The translations under genes and the position numbers were made by a program. A model generated the notes under the pieces. That model searched no databases. It was not told where the DNA came from and saw only the letters and a program-made list of their open reading frames with translations. From the NCBI RefSeq assembly GCF_028281305.1, contig NZ_JANQKD010000015.1, positions 88,154-152,153 of the forward strand: a DNA stretch of 64,000 nucleotides, given 5' to 3'. Shown here in pieces: positions 1 through 10,478 of the stretch. The stretch's first letter is position 1. Each line of letters opens with the position of its first letter. This DNA comes from Pelagibius sp. (GTDB lineage: Bacteria > Pseudomonadota > Alphaproteobacteria > Kiloniellales > Kiloniellaceae).

Positions 1-1100
<1,100 letters not shown>

Positions 1101-1379
1101 GGCGCGCTCCCGAGAGGCAGAGAGGCTGAGGATTCCGGTCCTCACCGAGGCATCTGGAGCCGTTGCAGGCGAAACACGGTCGCACAACGCCCAAGCGACT
1201 AACTCAACCTAGTTGAGGAATGTGCCGTTCATACCCGATTGGGACCCCGCTTGCCAATGGCCGATTTCCGCGCTGCACAAGAAAACCTGGCCGCAGGGCC
1301 GTTGATGCAGCGCGGGTCTGGCCCCATGTCATGCAGCAACAGGCTTTCGCGCGAGCACACAACATAACAGGAGGCAGGC

Positions 1380-2540
1380 ATGCGGCGGATCAAGGCAGCA
1401 ACGCTTCGGTGGGACGAACTGGCCCTGGTTTCGGCCGGCCTCCTGGCCCTCACGGCAGTAGCGGCGGTCCCAGCTCAGTCCGCCGAGATGACCGAGCAGT
1501 CGGAGCAGGCGGACTTCAAGGTCGTCCCGCTGACCGAGGGTCTGGACCATCCCTGGGGCCTCGCCTTCCTGCCCGATGGCGGCATGCTGATCACCGAGCG
1601 CAGCGGCGACCTGCGCCTCTTCAAGTACGGCAGGCTGGAATCCGGCCCCGTTGCCGGCGTGCCCGAAGTGGCCGCGCGCGGCCAGGGCGGCCTGCTGGAT
1701 GTCGCGGTCCACCCGGATTTCGCGGAAAACGGCCTCATCTACCTCTCCTACGCCGGCCCCGGGGAGGGCGGTGCCAGCACCGAAGTCGCGCGCGGGCGGC
1801 TCGACGGCATGGCCCTGCAGGATGTCGAGGTGATTTTCCGCGCCACGCCCAAGTCCGGCGGCACCGGCCACTTCGGCTCGCGCCTGGTCTTCGACCGTGA
1901 CGGCAAGCTGTTCATCAGCCTCGGCGACCGCCGCCAGATCCGGGAATCCCAGAACCTCGAGAATCATATCGGCACCGTCATCCGCCTGAACGACGACGGC
2001 AGCGTGCCGGAGGACAACCCCTTCCTCAGCCAGGCGGGTGCGCTCCCGGAGATTTTCTCCTACGGCCACCGCAACGTGCAGGGCATGACCCTGCACCCTG
2101 AGAGCGGCGAGATCTGGTCCCATGAGCACGGGCCGCGCGGTGGCGACGAACTGAACCTCGTGAAGGCCGGCGCCAACTACGGCTGGCCGGTGATCACCTA
2201 CGGCATCGACTACAGCGGCGCCATCATCACCGACAAGACCGAAGCGCCGGGCATGGAGCAGCCGGTCGTCTACTGGGACCCCTCCATCGCCCCCAGCGGC
2301 ATGGCCTTTTACGACGGCGACAAGTTCCCGCAGTGGCAGGGCGACCTCTTCATCGGCGCCCTGGCGCACCTGCACCTGCGACGCCTGGAAATGGAAGGCG
2401 GCCAGGTGGTCGGCCAGGAAAGCCTGCTGACCGGGCTGAACGAGCGCATCCGCGACGTCCGCAACGGTCCGGACGGCTACCTCTATGTCCTGACCGACAG
2501 CTCCAACGGACAACTGCTGCGCCTGGAGCCGGCAAGCTGA
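1380..2540 (+). CDS. PQQ-dependent sugar (aldose/soluble glucose-type) dehydrogenase, secreted
   Basis: 386 aa; signal-peptide-like N-terminus, then GLDHPWGLAFLPDGGMLITERSGDLRLF, HFGSRLVFDRDGKLFISLGDR, GHRNVQGMTLHPESGEIWSHEHGPRGGDELNLV. Confidence 0.93.
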   Translation: MRRIKAATLRWDELALVSAGLLALTAVAAVPAQSAEMTEQSEQADFKVVPLTEGLDHPWGLAFLPDGGMLITERSGDLRLFKYGRLESGPVAGVPEVAARGQGGLLDVAVHPDFAENGLIYLSYAGPGEGGASTEVARGRLDGMALQDVEVIFRATPKSGGTGHFGSRLVFDRDGKLFISLGDRRQIRESQNLENHIGTVIRLNDDGSVPEDNPFLSQAGALPEIFSYGHRNVQGMTLHPESGEIWSHEHGPRGGDELNLVKAGANYGWPVITYGIDYSGAIITDKTEAPGMEQPVVYWDPSIAPSGMAFYDGDKFPQWQGDLFIGALAHLHLRRLEMEGGQVVGQESLLTGLNERIRDVRNGPDGYLYVLTDSSNGQLLRLEPAS

Positions 2541-2571
2541 AGAGCGGTCGACCGTAATCCGGCGACAACGA

Positions 2572-2599
2572 GGGCGCTGCGCGGACGCCGCAGCGTCCC
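2572..2599. terminator. GC hairpin between convergent genes, candidate bidirectional terminator
   Basis: GGGCGCTGCG-N7-CGCAGCGTCCC with one bulge, followed by TTTCCCTCT; lies between the 2540 and 2631 stops of convergent genes. Confidence 0.5.
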
Positions 2600-2630
2600 T
2601 TTCCCTCTGCGTCCGTGCACCAAGGCCGCG

Positions 2631-3650
2631 CTACGCGAAGGCTGCCAGCACCGCGGCCAGGTTTCGGCCGAGCACCGGCGACAGGTAACCGCCCTCCTGC
2701 ACCAGCACAGTGGGCAGGCCGAGGCCGTCGATGGCGGCGCCGATGCGGGCAAAGCCGTCGGTGGTGATAGCCAGCCCGCCGAAGGGGTCGTCCTCCGACG
2801 CATCGAGCCCGAGCGCGACGACAAGGTAGGAGGGGGCGAAACCGTGCAAGGCCTCGGCCGCGACCTCCAACGCGGTCAGGAAACCCTCGTCGCCGGTGCC
2901 GAGCGCCAAAGGCAGGTTCAGGTTGGCGCCCTCGCCCTCCCCCGAGCCGCGCTCCCCCGCATAGCCCCAGAAAAAAGGGTAGAACTGCGCCGGGTCGGCA
3001 TGAACGGAAATGGTCATCACGTCGCCGCGCTGCCAGAAGATGCCCTGCGTGCCGTTGCCGTGATGCAGGTCGACGTCGAGCACCGCCACCCGCTTGCTGT
3101 GCCGGCTGAGGTACTGCGCGGCGACGGCCGAGTTGTTGACAAAGCAGAAACCGCCGGCCATGTCGGCATAGGCATGATGACCCGGCGGGCGGCAGAGGGC
3201 ATAGGCAGCCCGCTCGCCGGACAACACGGCATCGGCCGCGGTCAGGGCGACATCGGCGGCGCTGAGCGCGGCGGCGTAGGTCTCCGGCCCCAGGGGGCAG
3301 GCGGTGTCGGCCATGTGCCAGCCGGCCCGTCCGATAATGGAGTCCGGATAGCCGCCGGCCTCATGCCGGTTCGGGTGCACGTTGGAGATGATCTCCGCCG
3401 AGGCATCGCCCAAGGCGGCCCAAGCGGCCGGCGCCTCTTCGAGAAAGCGCAGATACTCGGCGGTGTGCACCGCGCGCACCGGATCGAGGCCGAAGCGCCG
3501 CGGCGGGCGCAGCTTGTGGCCGGCCTGTTCCAGGCCCTCCCGAAGCTGGTCGGCCCGCGCCGGTACCTCCGTACTGTTGCGCAGCTGGCCGCGCACCAGG
3601 AAGAATTGCGGATGATGATCCGCGTGCCGCGGATCGTAAAAAGCCTTCAT
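2631..3650 (-). CDS. histone deacetylase family protein / acetylpolyamine amidohydrolase-like
   Basis: MKAFYDPRHADHHPQFFLVRGQ...CRPPGHHAYADMAGGFCFVNNSAVAAQYL...VAVLDVDLHHGNGTQGIFW; typical class II HDAC/APAH catalytic motifs. Start set at MKAF (3650), not the longer ORF start. Confidence 0.93.
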   Translation of the reverse strand: MKAFYDPRHADHHPQFFLVRGQLRNSTEVPARADQLREGLEQAGHKLRPPRRFGLDPVRAVHTAEYLRFLEEAPAAWAALGDASAEIISNVHPNRHEAGGYPDSIIGRAGWHMADTACPLGPETYAAALSAADVALTAADAVLSGERAAYALCRPPGHHAYADMAGGFCFVNNSAVAAQYLSRHSKRVAVLDVDLHHGNGTQGIFWQRGDVMTISVHADPAQFYPFFWGYAGERGSGEGEGANLNLPLALGTGDEGFLTALEVAAEALHGFAPSYLVVALGLDASEDDPFGGLAITTDGFARIGAAIDGLGLPTVLVQEGGYLSPVLGRNLAAVLAAFA

Positions 3651-3780
3651 CGACAGCCCCCCAAAGTCCTCCCCCGGGCGATTCCCCTGATATGATTGCG
3701 CCCGGACCGTAGAGACAGTGGTGGGAGCGCTTGGCAAGCGTCAAGCCGAAACCGCCCGGGCAAACGCAAGGGACGCCGCC

Positions 3781-4629
3781 ATGGCAGCATCTTTGGAGAT
3801 CCGGCCGATCAGCCGGCAGGAGTTCGAAACCGCGGTTTCCTGGGCGCGGGCGGAAGGCTGGAACCCGGGGCTCGCCGACGGCGATTGCTTCTATGCCTGC
3901 GATCCCGCGGGCTATCTGATGGCCTTCGAGGACGGCCAGCCCCTCGCCTCCATCTCGGTCGTCGCCTACGGCGAGGCCTTCGGCTTCCTGGGATTCTACA
4001 TCTGCCGCCCGGAGCGTCGCGGGGAAGGCATCGGCTACCGGCTCTGGCAGGCCGGCCTCGCACGCCTGGGAGAGCGGACCATCGGGCTCGACGGCGTGGT
4101 CGACCAGCAGGAGAACTACCGCAAGGAAGGCTTCGTTCTGGAGCATCGCAACGTGCGCTATGGGGGCCGGGTCGACTGCGCAGCCCCGGAAGACCCGCGC
4201 CTGCGGACCATCGGGCCCGAAGAGGTCGAGGCCATCATGACCTACGACCAACCCTTCTTCCCGGCACCGCGCGCGGACTTCCTGAGGAACTGGCTTCAGC
4301 GCAGTGATGTGCGCTTCGGTTCGGTTCTGGTCGAGGACGGCGCGGTGCGCGGCTACGGCGTGCTGCGCCGTTGCCACGAGGGCTTCAAGGTCGGGCCGCT
4401 CTTTGCCGACGACCGGGAACGCGCGGACCTGCTGTTTCGCAGCCTGGCAGCGGAGACCAAGGGAGAACCCGTTTTTCTCGACCCGCCTCAACCCAATGGC
4501 GCGGCGGTTCGCCTGGCCGAAAGCTACAGCATGACGCCGGTCTTCGAGACCGCCCGGATGTACCGCGGCCCCGCCCCCAAGCTGCCGCTGGAGCGCACCT
4601 TCGGAATCACGACCTTCGAGCTCGGCTGA
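3781..4629 (+). CDS. GNAT family N-acetyltransferase with C-terminal acetyltransferase-like half
   Basis: MAASLEIRPISRQEFETAVSWARAEGWNPGLADGDCFYACDP...FLGFYICRPERRGEGIGYRLWQAGLARLG (GNAT R/Q-x-x-G-x-G/A motif). Confidence 0.88.
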   Translation: MAASLEIRPISRQEFETAVSWARAEGWNPGLADGDCFYACDPAGYLMAFEDGQPLASISVVAYGEAFGFLGFYICRPERRGEGIGYRLWQAGLARLGERTIGLDGVVDQQENYRKEGFVLEHRNVRYGGRVDCAAPEDPRLRTIGPEEVEAIMTYDQPFFPAPRADFLRNWLQRSDVRFGSVLVEDGAVRGYGVLRRCHEGFKVGPLFADDRERADLLFRSLAAETKGEPVFLDPPQPNGAAVRLAESYSMTPVFETARMYRGPAPKLPLERTFGITTFELG

Positions 4630-5035
4630 GGGGGAAGCGGACAACGCGGCCTTCGAGGCGTTTTTCCAGCGCACGGTCCTCCAGCGACGGACTGGCCGCC
4701 AGAGCGCGGGCGTAGATCTCCGCCGCCTCGTCCACCCGCCCGAGATCCAGCAGAAGGCGGGCCCGCAGCAGGGCGGCTTCCGGCGTCTCGGTCCCGAAAA
4801 CCCAGTCGAGCGCGGCCTCGGAACAGCCTTCGTCCAACAGGAATTCGGCCACGAAGACCCGGTCCTCCAGCTTTTCGACCTGTTCGGGGGAAAGCGGCTC
4901 CAGGCTGGCGAGGGCCAGCTCGACCTCGCCAAGATCCGCGGCCGCCCGCACCAGGATCAGGCGCAGAGCCGGGTCCTCCGGAGTATCCTGGAGCGCCGTC
5001 TGCAAAGCCTTCAGTGTAGCGTGATCCCCGGACAT
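4607..5035 (-). CDS. TPR-repeat-like small protein
   Basis: 142 aa, helical repeats with alternating A/L pattern (PEAALLRARLLLDLGRVDEAAEIYARALAASPS). Confidence 0.7.
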   Translation of the reverse strand: MSGDHATLKALQTALQDTPEDPALRLILVRAAADLGEVELALASLEPLSPEQVEKLEDRVFVAEFLLDEGCSEAALDWVFGTETPEAALLRARLLLDLGRVDEAAEIYARALAASPSLEDRALEKRLEGRVVRFPLSRARRS

Positions 5036-5065
5036 CCTGCCGCCGGCCCCTTCCGGGCCGCCTCG

Positions 5066-5914
5066 CTAGTGGGATACGGCGTTGACGAGCTGCCCGGGCG
5101 TGATGCCGTAGACCCGCTTGAAGTGGCGGGTCAGGGCCGACTGGTCATAGAACCCGGTCATCGCCGCGGTGTCGGCAATGCCGGCGCCCTCCGACAACAG
5201 ACGCCGGGCTTCCTGCAGGCGCAACTGGGTCAGATAGACATGGGGCGGCAGCCCCATTTCCTTCTTGAAACTGCGCACCAGATGAAAGGCGCTCATCTCC
5301 GCCACGACTGCCAACTGTTCCAGCTTCACCGAGTCGCCATAGTTGGCGCGCAGGAACTCCACGACGCGCCCGATCCGGCTGCGCTCGTCGGCGAGCCGCT
5401 GCTCCTGCGCAGAGGGACTGCCGTGGCGCCGGTAAAGCGTGGCCATGGCATCGAGCAGGCCGGACTCGCGCTCCAGCACCGAGGCCTCTCCCTCCGAGGC
5501 AGCATGGACGCGGCGGAAAGCGGCGAAGAGGTTGCGGTCCTGCAGTTTGTTGGTGAGGAAGGCCGGAAACCTGCCCGGCGCGAGTTCCAGATCCGCGCCG
5601 ACACGGTCCAGAGCCTGGCGGTTCAGATAGAAGGCCCGGTACCGCCAGCGATCGCTGCGCCCCATACGCCCCGCATGCGGCTCACCCGGATTGAACACCA
5701 GCAGCGTTCCCTCCTCCGCCTGATCCGACACGCCACGGCTGTCGAAGACGGCGCCGCCCCGCTCGGTCGCCGCGATGACGAGTTCATCGTGCACATGGGG
5801 GGTGAACTCGTGGCTGGTGAAGTCGGCCTGCATCAGCAGCATGCCGGGAACCGCTGCATCGCCCCAGAGGCGGCAACGGTTGGCGTCTGTCCTGCGTGTC
5901 CTTGTCCGTGCCAT
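5066..5914 (-). CDS. AraC family transcriptional regulator
   Basis: N-terminal cupin-like region (VFNPGEPHAGR) and C-terminal AraC HTH: VAEMSAFHLVRSFKKEMGLPPHVYLTQLRLQEARRLLSEGAGIADTAAMTGFYDQSALTRHFKRVYGITPGQ. Confidence 0.95.
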   Translation of the reverse strand: MARTRTRRTDANRCRLWGDAAVPGMLLMQADFTSHEFTPHVHDELVIAATERGGAVFDSRGVSDQAEEGTLLVFNPGEPHAGRMGRSDRWRYRAFYLNRQALDRVGADLELAPGRFPAFLTNKLQDRNLFAAFRRVHAASEGEASVLERESGLLDAMATLYRRHGSPSAQEQRLADERSRIGRVVEFLRANYGDSVKLEQLAVVAEMSAFHLVRSFKKEMGLPPHVYLTQLRLQEARRLLSEGAGIADTAAMTGFYDQSALTRHFKRVYGITPGQLVNAVSH

Positions 5915-5937
5915 GACTTCCCTACTGTGCCCCTTCG

Positions 5938-6687
5938 CTAGGCGGAAAGAAAGCCGCCATCAACGCAGAGATTGTGGCCGCAGACGAAGGCCGCCTGCCC
6001 GGACGCCAGCCACAGCACCGCCTCGGCCACCTCCTCAGGCCGGCCCAGACGCCCGGCCGGCAGCCCCGCCGCCACCGTCGCCCGGTCGCCGACGCCGGCC
6101 GCCAGCATCATCGGCGTCTCGACCCGCCCGGGCGAGACCGCGTTGATGCGGATGCCCTCACCGGCATACTCCATGGCCGCCGAGCGCGTGAGCGAAAGCA
6201 CCGCCGCCTTGGAGGCACTGTAGAGCGCCAGCCCCGGGTTCGGGTTGCGCAGACCGCTGACCGAGGCGTTGTTGACGATGACGCCGCCGCCCGCGGCCAG
6301 CATGATGCGGATTTCCGCCTGCATGGCCAGAAAGACGGCACGCAGGTTAGTGTCGAAAACGGTGTCGTAGGTCTCCGCCGGCTGATCCGCCAGCAGGGCG
6401 CGGCGCTCCTGAAAACCAGCATTGTTGAAGGCAATGTCGAGTCCGCCAAGATGGTCGGCAGCCGAGTCCACGAGAGCCGTCACCGCCGCGGCTTCGCTCA
6501 GGTCCGCGGCCAGAAAGGTCAGCGCTCCCTCGGCAGCGGCGACGACCTCCGCCCCCCGCGCGGCATCGCGGCCAGAGATCAGCACTGCCGCGCCGGCCCG
6601 CGCAAAGGCCAGCGCCGTCGCCCGGCCGATGCCGGAGGTGGCACCGGTGACCAGCACCCGCTTTCCCGAGAATGACCCAGCGGTCAT
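5938..6687 (-). CDS. SDR family oxidoreductase
   Basis: VLVTGATSGIGRATALAFARAGA, NNAG, YSASKAA, SPGRVETPM. Confidence 0.95.
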   Translation of the reverse strand: MTAGSFSGKRVLVTGATSGIGRATALAFARAGAAVLISGRDAARGAEVVAAAEGALTFLAADLSEAAAVTALVDSAADHLGGLDIAFNNAGFQERRALLADQPAETYDTVFDTNLRAVFLAMQAEIRIMLAAGGGVIVNNASVSGLRNPNPGLALYSASKAAVLSLTRSAAMEYAGEGIRINAVSPGRVETPMMLAAGVGDRATVAAGLPAGRLGRPEEVAEAVLWLASGQAAFVCGHNLCVDGGFLSA

Positions 6688-7418
6688 AGATCGGCGAGGC
6701 CGAGCTTGACGCGGCGGTTGTGTCGCCCCTTGTTCTCGACCTTCAGGATGCGCAGTGGCCGGGACTCACCGGTCGAAGACAGATGGGTCCCACCACAGGC
6801 CTGGCGGTCAAGCCCGGCAATCTCGACGATGCGCACCGTGCCATCCGGCTGGGCGGGGGGTGTCACCGCCTTGGAGCGCAAGGTGCCCGGCTCCTGCGCC
6901 GCCTGGGCCATCGGCAGGGAGAAGGTGTTCACCGGCAGGTCCTGGGCGATGATGTCGTTGATGGTCGCCTCCATTTCCCGCAGGCGCTGATTGTCGGCGC
7001 CGGGCAGGTCGAGATCGATGCGCGCCGTGCCGCCCCCGCTGACGGGGTCGCCCGTCATGTTTGCGCCGGTGACCAGGGCACCGTCGAAGGCCTGAAACGC
7101 CAGGGCGTTGACGATGTGAAGCCCGGTGTGGAGTTGCTGCATCAGAAACCGGAAGTCGGGATCGACCCGCAGTTCCACCGGCCCGCTGATCTCGACCGAT
7201 TCCGCCAAGAGGTGCCAGAGCCGGCTGCCCTGCTGTTCGACGCCGGTGATGGCCGTCTCTCCGCCCTTCCAGGCGAGCGTTCCGCGGTCGGTCGGCTGCC
7301 CGCCGCCACCGGGGTAGAGGGCGGATCGGCTGAGCACGACCGCTCCTGGGCGGCTGTCCACCACCTCGGCCTCATGGGTCAGGAGATCGGGCGCCTCGTG
7401 GCAGAGGTAAGCTGCCAT
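6684..7418 (-). CDS. alanyl-tRNA editing protein (AlaX-like)
   Basis: HEAPDLLTHEAEVV...ALYPGGGGQPTDRGTL...QQLHTGLHIVNAL...IAGLDRQACGGTHLSSTGE; AlaRS editing-domain metal motifs. Confidence 0.92.
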   Translation of the reverse strand: MAAYLCHEAPDLLTHEAEVVDSRPGAVVLSRSALYPGGGGQPTDRGTLAWKGGETAITGVEQQGSRLWHLLAESVEISGPVELRVDPDFRFLMQQLHTGLHIVNALAFQAFDGALVTGANMTGDPVSGGGTARIDLDLPGADNQRLREMEATINDIIAQDLPVNTFSLPMAQAAQEPGTLRSKAVTPPAQPDGTVRIVEIAGLDRQACGGTHLSSTGESRPLRILKVENKGRHNRRVKLGLADL

Positions 7419-7462
7419 ATGTTCTTCCTAAGGTGTTGCTGAGCACGACTATGCAGCAGCAC

Positions 7463-7540
7463 ACCATGGAGGTCCGCGGCGATCTTGGCGAATCTTGCCG
7501 TCCCGATAAATGAGGCCGGCCTGCACAAGGCCTCCATGGT
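7463..7540. repeat. inverted repeat pair ACCATGGAGG / CCTCCATGGT
   Basis: Exact 10-bp arms at 7463-7472 and 7531-7540, in the intergenic space between alaX and fds genes. Confidence 0.5.
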
Positions 7541-7557
7541 GGAGACCGTTGTCCCAA

Positions 7558-7664
7558 CCATGCTTCGAGACGGGCCCGTCGGCCCTCCTCAGCATGAGGC
7601 CTGACCCAATGTCGGACGCTGACCTCATCCTGAGGTGCGCAGCGCAGCGAAGCCCCGAAGGATG
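7558..7664. repeat. imperfect intergenic palindromic repeat element
   Basis: Left arm CCATGCTTCGAGACGG...CTCCTCAGCATGAGG and right arm CCTCATCCTGAGGTG...AAGCCCCGAAGGATGCG are imperfectly inverted; pattern resembles the dispersed 'CTTCGAGAC...CTCATCCTGAGG...GAAGGATG' intergenic repeats common in alphaproteobacteria. Confidence 0.6.
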
Positions 7665-7694
7665 CGCCGTGGGCCTCCGGCTGACCGCCCGCCG

Positions 7695-10478
7695 CTACTC
7701 CGCGGCGACGAAGGCCTCGATCTTCTCGACCCTGGCGGCGCAGAACTTGAACTCCGGAATCTTGCCGAAGGGGTCAAGCTGCGGATTGGTCAGCATGTTG
7801 GCCGCCGCCTCGTTGAAGCAGAAGGGGATGAAGACCATGCCCTCCGGCACGTCGCGGTCGGCACGCACGGTGAGCGCGATCTCGCCGCGCCGCGTGCTGA
7901 CCTTCACCGTATCGCCGGCGTTCAGCGCCATGGCCGAAAGCTGGCGCGGGTGCAGGCTGGCCACCGCCTCCGGCTCCAGGCTGTCGAGCACGCTGGCCCG
8001 GCGGGTCATGGCGCCGGTGTGCCAGTGCTCCAGCATTCGCCCGGTGGTCAGCACCAGGGGGTAGTCGGCGTCCGGCAGCTCGTCCGGCGGCACCAGCCCC
8101 GCCGGCACGATCTTGGCGCGGCCATCGCTGGTCGGGAACCCTTCGGCGAAGAGGATCTCGTTGCCGGGCTTGTCCGGCGCGTCCACCGGATAGGTGACCG
8201 CATCCTCGCGCACCAGCCGGTCCCAGGTGATGTTGGCCAGCGACGGCATGACCTCGGTCATCTCGGCGAAGACATCACTCGGGTGCGTGTAGGACCAGTC
8301 CAGCCCCAGGCGGGTTGCCAGTTCCTGGATCAGCTCCCAGTCCTGACGCGCTTCGCCCGGCGGCGCTGCGACCGGGCGGGCGACCTGGACCTCACGGTTG
8401 GTGTTGGTGAAGCTGCCCCACTTCTCGGCATGGGCCGAGGCCGGCAGGATGACGTCGGCGTGCCAGGCGGTCTCCGTCAGGAAGATGTCCTGCACCACCA
8501 GATGCTCCAGCTTGGCGAGGGCCTGGCGGGCATGGGCCTGGTCGGGATCCGACATCGCCGGGTTTTCGCCCATGATGTACATGCCCGTGATCTGATCGGC
8601 GATGATGGCATCGACGATTTCCACCACCGTCAGCCCGCGCTTGGGATCGAGCTTTGTGTCCCAGAACGCCTCGTACTCCTTGCGCACCTCCTCCAATTCC
8701 ACCGACCGATAGTCGGGGTAGACCATGGGGATGAGGCCGGCGTCGGAAGCACCCTGGACGTTGTTCTGGCCACGCAGGGGATGCAGGCCGGTGCCCGGGC
8801 GGCCGACATGGCCGGTGATCATGGTAAGCGCGATCAGGCAGCGGGAGTTGTCGGTGCCGTGGACGTGCTGGGAGATGCCCATGCCCCAGAAGATGATGGA
8901 GCGCTCGCTGCGGGCGTAGAGCCGCGCCACCTCGCGGATGGTCGCCGCGTCGATGCCGCAGACCTCTGCCATGGCCTCCGGCGAGAAGTCCTGCACCATG
9001 GTCTTCAGGTCTTCAAAGCCGCTGGTATGGGCCTGGATGTATTGCTGGTCGGTCAAGCCCTCCTCGATGATGGTGTGGATCATCGCGTTGAGGAGCGCCA
9101 CGTCCTGTCCGGGCTTGAACTGCAGATGCGTATGGGCGTAGCGGTCGATCTGCTGTTTGCGCGGGTCCATGACGATGATATTGGCACCGCGCCTGGCCGC
9201 GTTCTTCAGGAAGGTGGCGGCCACCGGATGGTTCTGCTCCGGCCGCGCCCCGATAATGATCATGCAGTCGCTGTCCTTGGCCGCCGTAAAGGGCGCGGTG
9301 ACGGCGCCGGAGCCGATGCCCTCCATCAGCGCCGCCACCGAAGAGGCGTGGCAGAGCCGGGTGCAGTGGTCGACGTTGTTGGTATGGAAGGCGGTGCGGA
9401 TCAGCTTCTGGAAGAGGTAGGCTTCCTCGTTGGAGCCCTTGGCCGAGCCGAAGCCGGCAAGGCCGGACGGGCCCTTCGCCTCATAGACCGTCTTCAAGCC
9501 GTCGGCGGCCCGGTCCAGGGCCTCCTCCCAGCTCGCCTCGCGGAAATGAGTCCAGGGGTTCGCCGGATCGACCTGATCGTCCCATTTCTTGGGCACGTCG
9601 TCGCGGCGGATCAGCGGCTTGGTCAGGCGGTGCGGGCTGTAGATGTAGTCCCAGCCGAAGCGGCCCTTCACACAGAGCCGGTTCTGGTTGGCCGGCCCGT
9701 CGCGCCCGTCGATGTAGAGAATCTTGTCGTCCTTCACGTGGACCTTGGTCTGGCAGCCCACCCCGCAGTAGGGGCAGAGCGTGTCCACCGAGCGGTCCTC
9801 GAAGTGGACCCGGGTCCCCTTCTCGTCCAGCAGGCTGGATTCCATCAGCGCGCCGGTGGGGCAGGCCTGAACGCACTCGCCGCAGGCCACACAGGTCGAC
9901 TCGCCCATGGCGTCGTCGAAGTCGAAGATCACCTTGGAGCCATGGCCGCGGTAGGCCATCCCGATGACGTCGTTGACCTGGACCTCACGGCAGGCGCGCA
10001 CACAGAGATTACAGTTGATGCAGGCGTCCAGATGCACCGCCATGGCCGGATGGCTGACATCGGGCGCCCAGGTCTCGCGGGCCGGAAAGCGGCTTTCGGT
10101 TACGTCCAGGTCGGCGGCCCAGTGCCAGAACTTGCTCTCCGGATCGTGGGAGGTCTCGCGCGCCGGCTGGTCGGCGACCAGCAGCTCGAAGACCATGGCC
10201 CGGGCCTTCTCCGCCCGTTCGCTGGCCGAAGTCACCACCATGCCGTCGCGCGGCTCGCGGATGCAGGAGGCTGCGAGGACCCGCTCGCCCTCGATCTCCA
10301 CCATGCAGGCGCGGCAGTTGCCGTCAGAGCGGTAGCCCGGCTCCGGGCTGTAGCAGAGGTGCGGCAGGCGCGTGCCGGCACGCTCCGCGGCCTGCCAGAT
10401 GGTCTCCCCGGGAAAGGCCTCGACCTCTCGTCCGTCGAGGGTGAATTGGATGGTCTGGCTCGCTTCCTGCAGGCTCAT
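7695..10478 (-). CDS. fdsA: NAD-dependent formate dehydrogenase, alpha (molybdopterin) subunit
   Basis: N-terminal NuoG-like 2Fe-2S/4Fe-4S region, CVACGECVQACPTGAL, YCGVGCQTKVHVKDDKI, NVDHCTRLCHASSVAAL (Cys-type active site), C-terminal RMLEHWHTGAMTRRASVLDSLEPEAVASLHP. Confidence 0.95.
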   Translation of the reverse strand: MSLQEASQTIQFTLDGREVEAFPGETIWQAAERAGTRLPHLCYSPEPGYRSDGNCRACMVEIEGERVLAASCIREPRDGMVVTSASERAEKARAMVFELLVADQPARETSHDPESKFWHWAADLDVTESRFPARETWAPDVSHPAMAVHLDACINCNLCVRACREVQVNDVIGMAYRGHGSKVIFDFDDAMGESTCVACGECVQACPTGALMESSLLDEKGTRVHFEDRSVDTLCPYCGVGCQTKVHVKDDKILYIDGRDGPANQNRLCVKGRFGWDYIYSPHRLTKPLIRRDDVPKKWDDQVDPANPWTHFREASWEEALDRAADGLKTVYEAKGPSGLAGFGSAKGSNEEAYLFQKLIRTAFHTNNVDHCTRLCHASSVAALMEGIGSGAVTAPFTAAKDSDCMIIIGARPEQNHPVAATFLKNAARRGANIIVMDPRKQQIDRYAHTHLQFKPGQDVALLNAMIHTIIEEGLTDQQYIQAHTSGFEDLKTMVQDFSPEAMAEVCGIDAATIREVARLYARSERSIIFWGMGISQHVHGTDNSRCLIALTMITGHVGRPGTGLHPLRGQNNVQGASDAGLIPMVYPDYRSVELEEVRKEYEAFWDTKLDPKRGLTVVEIVDAIIADQITGMYIMGENPAMSDPDQAHARQALAKLEHLVVQDIFLTETAWHADVILPASAHAEKWGSFTNTNREVQVARPVAAPPGEARQDWELIQELATRLGLDWSYTHPSDVFAEMTEVMPSLANITWDRLVREDAVTYPVDAPDKPGNEILFAEGFPTSDGRAKIVPAGLVPPDELPDADYPLVLTTGRMLEHWHTGAMTRRASVLDSLEPEAVASLHPRQLSAMALNAGDTVKVSTRRGEIALTVRADRDVPEGMVFIPFCFNEAAANMLTNPQLDPFGKIPEFKFCAARVEKIEAFVAAE

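Noticed and set aside
3361-4932. 523-aa minus-strand ORF crossing GNAT and HDAC genes
   Set aside because: Frame joins out-of-frame translations of TPR, GNAT-antisense and HDAC regions; not a fusion.
7372-7557. Short minus-strand ORFs (60-61 aa) upstream of alaX as a possible transposon remnant
   Set aside because: Too short, overlap the alaX start and an inverted repeat; no transposase motif seen.
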